A DNA stretch of 64,000 nt from Desulfosoma sp. (GTDB taxonomy: Bacteria > Desulfobacterota > Syntrophobacteria > Syntrophobacterales > DSM-9756): contig JBBFKY010000009.1 in the NCBI GenBank assembly GCA_037481875.1, positions 1 through 64,000 on the forward strand, written 5' to 3'. The position numbers and the translations under genes are program-made. Positions 57,608-64,000 of this stretch are shown in pieces (the stretch's first letter is position 1; each line of letters begins with the position of its first letter). The notes beneath the pieces were generated by a model. It was not told the DNA's origin. It did no database searches and saw nothing but the letters and a program-made list of their open reading frames with translations.

Positions 57608-59134
57608 ATGATTCTTTTGGATAAAGACGGTTTCACTGTGGAGCAGCTGGTGGAGGTGGCTCGTTGTCGCGTGCCGGTGGATTTCACTGAGGCGGCCCGC
57701 CTTCGCCTTCTTAAGGCTCGGGCTCTGGTGGATTCCTGGGTGGCGGAAGGGCGGGTCATCTACGGCGTCACGACGGGTTTTGGTGCGCTGAGCGATGTGG
57801 TCATTTCCGCAGCGGATGTGAGGACTCTCCAGACCAATATTCTAATGAGCCATGCCGCAGGCGTGGGCCCGGAATTGGCTCCGGAAGAGGTGCGGGCTCT
57901 CATGGCCCTGCGCCTCAAAGATCTGGCGCGGGGTCATTCCGGGATTCGATGGGAAACGGCGGAGCGCCTTCGGGACTTTTTAAATGCCGATATTTTACCG
58001 GTGATTCCGGAAAAAGGATCTGTGGGAGCCAGCGGAGACCTGGCACCCTTGGCACATATGGCGTTGCCTCTCATCGGTTTGGGAGAAGTCTTTTATCAGG
58101 GTAAAAGACTGGCGGCCGGAGAAGTTCTGCAGCTTTTGGGGTGGAACCCTTTGGTTCTGGAAGCCGGAGAAGGTCTAGCCCTGGTGAACGGCACGCAGCT
58201 CATGACCGCCCTTGGAGCCTTGGCTGTTTATGATGCCCAAAACTTATCCAAGGTCGCTGATATTGCGGCTTCCATGAGCCTGGAAGTGCTTATGGGCAGC
58301 CGGATGGAGTTCGACCCCAGAATTCACCGTGTGAGGCCCCATCCAGGCCAAGCCAAGGCGGCCCATAACATGCGCCGTATCACGCACAATAGTGAGATTA
58401 TCTCGTCTCACAAGGATTGTTCGCGGGTTCAGGATGCCTACACCTTGCGATGTTCTCCCCAGGTGCATGGCGCTTCCAAGGATGCCATAGCGTATTGTCG
58501 GGAAGTTATAGAAAGGGAGATGAACGCGTCCACGAACAATCCATTGATTTTTGCCGACTGTGAGGAGTTTCTTCTGGGAGGGAATTTCCACGGACAACCG
58601 GTGGCCCTGGCCATGGATTTTCTGGCGATCGCTCTGGCCGAATTGGCGGACATTTCGGAACGGCGCATCGAACGTTTGGTCAATCCTCAGTTGAGCGGCC
58701 TTCCCGCTTTTTTGGTTTCTCAGGGAGGGCTCCATTCGGGATTCATGATTGCCCAATACACGGCGGCGGCTCTGGTTTCGGAAAACAAGACCCTGGCCCA
58801 TCCCGCCTCGGTGGATTCCATTCCCACATCCGCCAACAAAGAAGACCATGTAAGTATGGGAACTTTTGCGGCCCGCAAATGCCGCGAAGTGGTGCACAAT
58901 GTGGAAACCGTGCTGGCCATCGAACTTTTGTGCGCCGCTCAGGCTCTGGACCTTTTTACCAACATGCGCCCGGGTGTGGGCACTCTGGCCGCCTACCGAC
59001 GGATTCGCCAGGATATCGGCCACTTGGAAAAGGACCGTGTCCTGGCCCCGGACATTCAAGCCATGGTCGAACTCCTTCGCACCCAAGAGCTTGTGCGGGC
59101 GGTGGAAGCCGAGGTGGGAGGGCTTCATGCCTGA
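57608..59134 (+). CDS. hutH: Histidine ammonia-lyase
   Basis: HutH removes ammonia from L-histidine to give trans-urocanate. The 508-residue length is normal. Ala141-Ser142-Gly143, in GSVGASGDLAPLAHMAL, forms the MIO electrophile autocatalytically. Other landmarks are GVTTGFG at 53-59 and the C-terminal ETVLAIELLCAAQALD block with its catalytic glutamate and the RPGVGTLAAY segment. The gene is separate from hutU-ftcD-hutI-fchA, 52 kb away, and follows the BASS transporter, which may therefore carry histidine or urocanate (inference). Confidence 0.97.
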   Translation: MILLDKDGFTVEQLVEVARCRVPVDFTEAARLRLLKARALVDSWVAEGRVIYGVTTGFGALSDVVISAADVRTLQTNILMSHAAGVGPELAPEEVRALMALRLKDLARGHSGIRWETAERLRDFLNADILPVIPEKGSVGASGDLAPLAHMALPLIGLGEVFYQGKRLAAGEVLQLLGWNPLVLEAGEGLALVNGTQLMTALGALAVYDAQNLSKVADIAASMSLEVLMGSRMEFDPRIHRVRPHPGQAKAAHNMRRITHNSEIISSHKDCSRVQDAYTLRCSPQVHGASKDAIAYCREVIEREMNASTNNPLIFADCEEFLLGGNFHGQPVALAMDFLAIALAELADISERRIERLVNPQLSGLPAFLVSQGGLHSGFMIAQYTAAALVSENKTLAHPASVDSIPTSANKEDHVSMGTFAARKCREVVHNVETVLAIELLCAAQALDLFTNMRPGVGTLAAYRRIRQDIGHLEKDRVLAPDIQAMVELLRTQELVRAVEAEVGGLHA

Positions 59135-59390
59135 GCTGTACCAGGAGCGAGCCGTTATCGTTTTTGAATCATGGAAGCCATGAAGAGGATGGCTGAAAAG
59201 TTGTGAGTCATGCGGTCGGAGACTTTGCCAAAAGCGATCCGCGTACTATAGTAATTTTAATTGTTGGGTTTCCGTGCGGTCGGACACTTCCTCCTCCTCC
59301 TAACCTCCTGAAACAGACCTACCTTGGGGCAACGGCACAGGTTTTTGTCTGGCCCTGTCACGGCCTCCTCGAGCGTTCACGGAGGATTTT

Positions 59391-61013
59391 ATGTCGACGC
59401 CCGTTTTTCAACCAAAACAGAGGGCCTATGAATCCTCTGAACGATTGAGGGTTCTTCTCGATCTGAGCCTTGCCCTTTACCGCTGCGTGGACCTGCATTG
59501 CTTGATGCGGGACACTCTTCCAAAGGTTCGCCAAATTCTGAACGTGGAAGCGGTGTCCATTATGATTGCCGATACCCCGGAAAACTTTCTGCAAGTGGTT
59601 TGGAACGAAAATCTTCCCGAAGCCCTTGACGATTTCCTGAAAAAGACGCGTATTCCCATGGAAAGAAGCATTGCCGGGTCTGTTTTCAAAAGCCGTTGTG
59701 GCGAAGTGATTGCGGATGTGCGTCAGGATTCGCGCCATTATGCGTACCTGGATCAAACCTTGGGTTTTCAGACACGATCTCTTTTGGCCATTCCATTAGT
59801 GTCGGAAGACCATGCGGTGGGGGTTTTGGAATGTATCAATAAAACCGATGGGGCTTTTGAGCCGGCAGATGTGGAGCTGGGGGAGGCGGTGGCCGGTATT
59901 TTGTGCCTGGCCATTCAAAGGGCCACACTTTTCGAGGATCTGAAAAAACGTAATGTCCAGCTTCAAAATCTGGTCGATTCTTGCAATCGGAAGATTCTGG
60001 AGATAGAAAGCGAAAAAGAGCGACTGTCGAGAGAGTTGCAGGGGCGCCACCAGTTCCAAAGCATCATCGGCTCCAGCGAAGCCATGCTTAGAGTTTTTGA
60101 GCATGCTCGGCATGCCTTGAACTCGGACATTACGGTTCTGATTCAAGGTGAGACTGGAACGGGCAAGGAACTCATTGCGCGATGTCTGCATTACGAAGGT
60201 CTTCGAAGAGACGGGCCGTTTGTGGCGGAAAATTGTGCGACCATTCCGGAGAATTTGTTCGCATCCGAACTCTTCGGCCATGTCAAGGGGGCTTTTTCCG
60301 GCGCCGTCAGAGACCGAAAAGGATTGTTGGAAACCGCGCATAATGGAACACTTTTTCTGGATGAAGTGGCTGACATGCCCATGGACGTCCAAAAAAGCTT
60401 ACTAAGGACTCTTGAGGACGGTTCCTTTCGGCCGGTGGGTTCCAACGAAACCCGAAGGTCCGATTTTAGGCTTATTACCGCCACACACAAGGATCTTCAA
60501 AAAGAAGTGGATGAAGGTCGATTTCGACAAGATCTCTATTATCGAATCAGCGTCTTTCGCATTGACATGCCGCCGTTTCGAGAACGTTATGGAGATGTCC
60601 CTCTGCTCGCTTTGCACTTTCTCAAAGAGTTCGATCAAAAGTACTGTAAAAATATCTCAAGCATTGACACTGAGGCCTTGGAACTCCTGAACAGCTATCC
60701 TTTCCCTGGGAATGTTCGAGAGTTACGAAATGAAATCGAGGGTGCCTATGCCGTTGCGGATGCCGGCCGCCCCTTGATGAAGAAACACTTCAGTCCTAAG
60801 TTGTTGGCATTTGCCAAAACCACGACCCAAAAACGTTCTCAGAAGCTTAAGGAATGCCTGGAGACAGTGGAATGCAACCTCATCCTTGAAGCTTTGCAGT
60901 CTTCCAAAGGCAACCAAACCCAAGCGGCCGCCATGTTGGGATTGAGCCGCTACGGTCTTGCCAAGAAAATTCGGCGTTACAAGCTAAGTTTTGAGAAAGG
61001 AAAACATCGTTGA
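59391..61013 (+). CDS. Sigma-54-dependent transcription activator with GAF sensor
   Basis: The 540-residue protein has a GAF sensor domain (about 20-185), a short coiled linker, an AAA+ domain (about 220-455) and a Fis-type helix-turn-helix (about 485-535). The AAA+ part shows Walker A GETGTGKE near 254, the sigma-54 contact loop as GAFSGA (canonical GAFTGA) near 300, and FLDEVADMP of Walker B. The C-terminal helix-turn-helix reads NQTQAAAMLGLSRYGLAKKI. It should open sigma-54 promoters in response to a small ligand. The ATG has GGAGG upstream. Its target is unknown; a TGGCACG sequence at 61223 lies just downstream. Confidence 0.94.
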   Translation: MSTPVFQPKQRAYESSERLRVLLDLSLALYRCVDLHCLMRDTLPKVRQILNVEAVSIMIADTPENFLQVVWNENLPEALDDFLKKTRIPMERSIAGSVFKSRCGEVIADVRQDSRHYAYLDQTLGFQTRSLLAIPLVSEDHAVGVLECINKTDGAFEPADVELGEAVAGILCLAIQRATLFEDLKKRNVQLQNLVDSCNRKILEIESEKERLSRELQGRHQFQSIIGSSEAMLRVFEHARHALNSDITVLIQGETGTGKELIARCLHYEGLRRDGPFVAENCATIPENLFASELFGHVKGAFSGAVRDRKGLLETAHNGTLFLDEVADMPMDVQKSLLRTLEDGSFRPVGSNETRRSDFRLITATHKDLQKEVDEGRFRQDLYYRISVFRIDMPPFRERYGDVPLLALHFLKEFDQKYCKNISSIDTEALELLNSYPFPGNVRELRNEIEGAYAVADAGRPLMKKHFSPKLLAFAKTTTQKRSQKLKECLETVECNLILEALQSSKGNQTQAAAMLGLSRYGLAKKIRRYKLSFEKGKHR

Positions 61014-61299
61014 CAGAAGCCAACGCTGTTGACTCTTGAGGGCCGAAGCGATCCCGCGGGGTGTTTGAATGTCTCACGCCCAAAAACCAGCAGGCTGATA
61101 CGAGAAGACGGCGCAGCGTTTTTTCAAAAGGCGTCAACAATGTTGCCACCAGTAAGGGTCTTTTTTTGCGTCGACACCATCCTCATTGCCGCAACCCATG
61201 GAATTTCTCCATGATTTGGTTCTGGCACGAAAACTGATCATCCCAAAGACCAAAGATTTCTGAAGATCCATCACCGAAACCCAAATCTTGGAGGAAGCC

Positions 61300-61665
61300 A
61301 TGAAGCAAAAACTTGATATCAGCTGGCTGATGGGGATGATCGTTAAAACACCTTGTATCATCGGGCTGTTTTGGCTTGTCATCGGGATAAGTACCCCGGT
61401 TGCGCTGGGGGAAGAATCGGAGGCTAAAAACTATTATGACCAATGCATAGAAAGTCGTCTTGAAAATTGTGAAAGAAAAGCATCCTATGAAACGTGCGCA
61501 GGTCCCCGGTTGCAAGAGTGTGCGGCCCGAGCCCACAAAGAAGCCGCTTTCCTGAGGGCCAACAAGGACCAATTGATGGCCGACATGGAATCGGAAAAGG
61601 TTAAACCTATCAAGTACAAGGTGGATTATACGCTGATCAAAGCCTATCACCGGACAGGGGAATGA
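61300..61665 (+). CDS. Small exported cysteine-containing protein
   Basis: The 121-residue protein has a hydrophobic signal segment (about residues 9-35, ending in a TPVALGEE region) and a mature part with four cysteines in a CIESRLENCERKASYETCAGPRLQEC-like spacing, suggestive of two disulfide bonds. I do not recognise a family. The ATG has GGAGGAAG upstream. The gene is single, ends in a clear terminator, and lies 286 bp after the sigma-54 activator. Confidence 0.65.
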   Translation: MKQKLDISWLMGMIVKTPCIIGLFWLVIGISTPVALGEESEAKNYYDQCIESRLENCERKASYETCAGPRLQECAARAHKEAAFLRANKDQLMADMESEKVKPIKYKVDYTLIKAYHRTGE

Positions 61666-61686
61666 ACCGTGTAGAAAGCATTGTTC

Positions 61687-61722
61687 GGCGCCGTCCTGAA
61701 AAAAGAACGGCGCCTTTCTTTA
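61687..61722. terminator. Intrinsic terminator between convergent genes
   Basis: GGCGCCGT pairs with ACGGCGCC around a 12-nt loop, followed on the plus strand by TTTCTTT. It ends the small exported protein gene; the leftward epimerase gene stops just inside the T-tract region, and the A-rich loop gives no long U-tract on the other strand. Confidence 0.75.
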
Positions 61723-62619
61723 GATTCCTAAAACTTCCTTGAGGGCTTGCTCGATTTCTGGATAACGGAAAACATAACCGTGACGCAGAAGCACGGAGGG
61801 AAAGACTCTTTGGCCTTCGAGCAGCACGGAGCCGAATTCACCCAAAGCCAGCTTGAGAGCAAAGGCGGGGGTTCTAAGAAAGCTGGGTCGATGAAGCAGT
61901 TTTCCAAGAACGTGGGCCAAGGTTTCGTTACGGACAGGGTTGGGAGCACAAAAATTCACAGGCCCTTCAACGGCTTTATTTTCCATGACAAACAACATGG
62001 CACCGATGAGGTCTTCCATGTGAATCCAGGAAAACCATTGGCGTCCGTCGCCTAAAGGCCCCCCGACGAACCTTTTGAAAGCCGGAATCATCTGCCCCAA
62101 AGCGCCTCCCGTTTTGCCCAACACGATGCCGAATCGTGGACATACCACACGGGCTCCTTTGGATCGCGCTGCTAAGGCAGCCGCCTCCCAGTCCACGCAA
62201 AGGGATGCCAAAAAATCCGAACCGGGGGGCTCGTCTTCCGTCAGGCTGGCATCCCCTCTGGGGCCGTAGTAACCTACCGCGGACGTGCTCAGCAGGGTCA
62301 GGGAGGTCCCATCGGGAATGGCCTGAACCAGATTTCGAGTGGTGAGAATGCGGGAATTGTAAATGATCTTTTTAGAATTGGGTGTCCAGCGCCGAAAGAT
62401 GGAGGCTCCGGCCAAATTGATCAGGATATCCTGGGGAGCGACGGCTTCTTGCCATGATCCTGCCTGAGTGGTATCTGCCGAAATGTAGTCCACCTCGGGG
62501 GGCAGAGCGTTCGGCCGAGGCCCCTGGGCCACGCCTGTGACCTGATGACCACGTTCCACCAATCGATGACACAACTGAGTGCCCACAAACCCTGAAGCTC
62601 CGGTTATCAGAACCTTCAT
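61720..62619 (-). CDS. TIGR01777 family NAD(P)-dependent epimerase
   Basis: The 299-residue protein is a short-chain extended dehydrogenase of the TIGR01777/YfcH (SulA) group. The Rossmann GASGFVGTQLCHRL at residues 6-20 binds NAD(P). A STSAVGYYG block with the catalytic tyrosine, then FGIVLGKTGGALGQMIPAFKRFVGGPLGDGRQWFSWIHMEDL in outline, and the C-terminal LRHGYVFRYPEIEQALKE, are typical. The substrate is unknown. The ATG has GAGGAGC upstream. Confidence 0.93.
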   Translation of the reverse strand: MKVLITGASGFVGTQLCHRLVERGHQVTGVAQGPRPNALPPEVDYISADTTQAGSWQEAVAPQDILINLAGASIFRRWTPNSKKIIYNSRILTTRNLVQAIPDGTSLTLLSTSAVGYYGPRGDASLTEDEPPGSDFLASLCVDWEAAALAARSKGARVVCPRFGIVLGKTGGALGQMIPAFKRFVGGPLGDGRQWFSWIHMEDLIGAMLFVMENKAVEGPVNFCAPNPVRNETLAHVLGKLLHRPSFLRTPAFALKLALGEFGSVLLEGQRVFPSVLLRHGYVFRYPEIEQALKEVLGI

Positions 62620-62726
62620 GGCGTGCTCCTCGTCTTATGGATTGGGCGATGGCGCCTCTATGGTTTTGAGAACCACAATAACCTAGAACCCTTGGGGTTC
62701 CAAGGCCGACAAAGAAGGAAAGACAC

Positions 62727-62757
62727 AAAAAAACCCGCCCGGTGAAAAGGCGGGTTT
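62727..62757 (-). terminator. Intrinsic terminator of the small cysteine-rich protein gene
   Basis: On the minus strand AAACCCGCC pairs with GGCGGGTTT around a 9-nt loop and runs into seven Ts. It follows the stop of the 62778-62963 gene by 20 nt. The opposite strand has a weaker GTTTG tail. Confidence 0.85.
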
Positions 62758-62777
62758 GTTTGCGGCGTCTTTCAGAC

Positions 62778-62963
62778 TTACTGAAAGTAAGCGCACTTTT
62801 CGCACGTAAAGCCGCTCCACATCCCTTTTGCGGCCTTATCCAGGCAGTCGTCATAGTGCAGACAGTCAAAATTGCGCAATCCTTTGCCTTCTTTGCACTT
62901 GACAGGGTTGGGAGTCGGCTGGGGCGTCGAAGGGACGCACCTTTGCGTTGACGGTCGCGTCAT
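62778..62963 (-). CDS. Small cysteine-rich protein
   Basis: The 61-residue protein has AGGAGG 6 bp before the ATG and a strong terminator after the stop. It carries five cysteines: three spaced along the middle and a FTCEKCAYF pair near the C-terminus. The C-terminal half (HYDDCLDKAAKGMWSGFTCEKC) resembles small cysteine proteins found in several Desulfobacterota, which may bind zinc; the function is unknown. It is the only gene between the epimerase and the TolC region with such clear signals. Confidence 0.75.
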   Translation of the reverse strand: MTRPSTQRCVPSTPQPTPNPVKCKEGKGLRNFDCLHYDDCLDKAAKGMWSGFTCEKCAYFQ

Positions 62964-63035
62964 GGCAACCTCCTGTGAAACTTCAAGGATTAGCCCTCAT
63001 TCGTTGGAATGTGATACACGCGCATGAGAAATTGT

Positions 63036-63140
63036 TTACCTGTTGGTGGAACTCTTGCACAACATGCCTAAAAGAAGAAAACCTGCAGCGGCGATGGCCC
63101 AGCACGCCATGTCCATAAAACCCTCCATGGTTCCGGTCAT
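63036..63140 (-). CDS. Possible 34-residue membrane peptide
   Basis: A minus-strand frame of 34 codons starts with ATG behind AAAGGGCGAAG and reads MTGTMEGFMDMACWAIAAAG, then FLLLGMLC, ending KSSTNR. It would be a single membrane helix. It lies just before the cysteine-rich protein gene on the same strand. Very short, so it may be chance. Confidence 0.35.
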   Translation of the reverse strand: MTGTMEGFMDMACWAIAAAGFLLLGMLCKSSTNR

Positions 63141-63532
63141 AACTTCGCCCTTTGGAAAGGCGCGGGTAGATAACTTAGGTCGGCAAAGAGGTCAAGAGTT
63201 TTTTGAGCAGAAAAAGGAAGGCACCGAAATTTTTGTTTCATGCCGTGCAATCCCATGCCCGTTCGGGTCGATCTTAGCCGCATCAACGTATCGCGCCTTT
63301 TTACACAATCGCGAGGACTTCGTCAAAGAAAAAATGTCGAAAGCCTTTCATCCCGGTTTGCAGCTCTTTCGTTTCCAGGAACAGCATGAAAATATCTTGG
63401 ACAAGTATCATTTTGTGGTTACATTGGCACGATTGATACCCAGGGGAGCGGCCTTAGCGGCGACACGGATCGATGGACGCCGTAAGGGGCATGACGTGGG
63501 GTTGAACGAAAGAGTGAAGGGGGTGTCGGATT
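63141..63532. other. Interval without a convincing gene
   Basis: A plus-strand frame of 200 codons (63043-63645) is open here, but it has no ribosome-binding site, no recognisable family and runs into the interspersed element at 63533. I do not call it a gene. Confidence 0.4.
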
Positions 63533-63723
63533 CTTGGGGGCTTGTCCGAGAACGGTTTCCCCCTGGGAGCGCAGGCGCCCGCTCGGTTCAGATGGCGGGC
63601 CGGAGGTCCGCAGAAGCAGTCAATAGCCCGGTTTCGGGGTTGTAATGGCGAGGCGCCGCTCAGTCCTTACTTGAAACCCCATTAAAGACCTTGGTACTGC
63701 CGGTTTTCGGACAAGCTTCCAAG
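63533..63723 (-). mobile_element. MITE-like interspersed element, copy 4
   Basis: This is the best-bounded copy. The left end CTTGGGGGCTTGTCCGAGAAC and the right end (minus strand) CTTGGAAGCTTGTCCGAAAAC are inverted matches of about 21 bp. Inside lie AGTACCAAGG, a GAGGCGCC segment and a GGCGCCCGC/GGCGGGCC region as in the other copies. It is 191 bp long with no gene. No clear target duplication was found at the flanks. Confidence 0.65.
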
Positions 63724-63782
63724 GGGTTTATATAGTTTTTGGCGCCGAACATGGCTTCAGCAACGGAGGGATGAGGAAACCC

Positions 63783-64000
63783 ATGAGGTCTCTTAAACGG
63801 CGTATCGCAAAACTCTTCCTAACCTTATTGTGTCTGCCCGCCGTCGTGTTTCAGAGCGGTTGGATTCCTGCGGCTGCCGGCTCTGAAGCGACTCTAGGAG
63901 AAGTCCTGTCCCTTAAGGATGCTTTGCAGGAAGCCTTGGCGAACCACCACCTGATTCGAGAAGCCGAGGAATTGGAAAAGGCGGCCATGAACGAAGAGCA
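63783..64000 (+). CDS. TolC-family outer membrane efflux protein, 5' part
   Basis: The first 72 codons of a gene that runs off the right edge. It starts with an ATG behind GGAGGGATGAGG. It has a basic start and a hydrophobic signal peptide ending near IPAAAGSE. The mature part begins LSLKDALQEALANHHLIREAEELEKAA, the opening of TolC/OEP repeats. It should form the outer-membrane channel of an RND or type I exporter, whose other genes would lie beyond the window. Confidence 0.8.
   Translation, partial: MRSLKRRIAKLFLTLLCLPAVVFQSGWIPAAAGSEATLGEVLSLKDALQEALANHHLIREAEELEKAAMNEE

Noticed and set aside
63043-63645. 200-codon plus-strand frame
   Set aside because: It has no ribosome-binding site or known motif, and its 3' third lies inside the interspersed element.

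Overview
The window looks like chromosomal DNA of a Desulfobacterota (former deltaproteobacterial) anaerobe, probably a sulfate reducer or syntroph of the Syntrophobacter / Desulfacinum / Desulfosoma kind. That placement is an inference. It rests on general protein character, a complete complex I, Rossmann, TRAP and sigma-54 gene families, and the gene order of the rimP-nusA-infB operon. No 16S rRNA or other decisive marker is present.

Layout. 1-6.2 kb: a leftward histidine-degradation cluster (hutU, ftcD, hutI, fchA), flanked on both sides by copies of a small DUF2845 exported-protein gene, one intact and one broken. 6.2-8.3 kb: amtB-glnK behind a well-formed sigma-54 promoter. 8.3-9.6 kb: a scar region with 36-bp tandem repeats, a decayed AbiEii-type toxin gene and a MITE-like element. 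9.6-23.2 kb: a long leftward information-processing operon, rimP-nusA-ylxR-infB-DUF503-rbfA-nrnA-truB-rpsO-pnp-M16 peptidase-MBL hydrolase-universal stress protein. It is preceded by tRNA-Gly(CCC) and by a terminator hairpin placed immediately before rimP.

23.9-28.2 kb: archease and RtcB (RNA repair), a coiled-coil repeat protein, an atypical GreA/GreB-type factor and a NUDIX hydrolase. 28.7-43.4 kb: a complete complex I operon with fused NuoE-NuoF at its head, in the order EF-A-B-C-D-G-H-I-J-K-L-M-N. 43.4-51 kb: signalling and transport genes (GAF, degenerate EAL-HDOD, two EamA-like transporters, a Cache chemoreceptor, a Crp/Fnr regulator). 51-59.1 kb: a TRAP transporter whose binding protein and permeases converge, a gamma-glutamyltransferase-like enzyme, a BASS-family transporter and the detached hutH. 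59.4-64 kb: a GAF-sigma-54 activator, small secreted and cysteine-rich proteins, a TIGR01777 epimerase and the start of a TolC-family outer-membrane protein.

How it works together. HutH, HutU, HutI, FtcD and FchA form a full route from histidine to glutamate with the formimino carbon passed to tetrahydrofolate, which suits an anaerobe that uses folate C1 units. The TRAP system, gamma-glutamyltransferase and BASS transporter near hutH suggest uptake and use of organic and amino acids. AmtB/PII and sigma-54 elements point to nitrogen control. Non-coding space is strongly marked by one interspersed repeat family, about 190 bp long with inverted-repeat ends and an internal GTAGGGGCG palindrome. 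I did not find a clear new defence or metabolic system. The best leads are the repeat family, the pre-rimP attenuator, the Gre paralogue with altered catalytic tip, the tandem-repeat coiled-coil protein and the decayed AbiEii locus.
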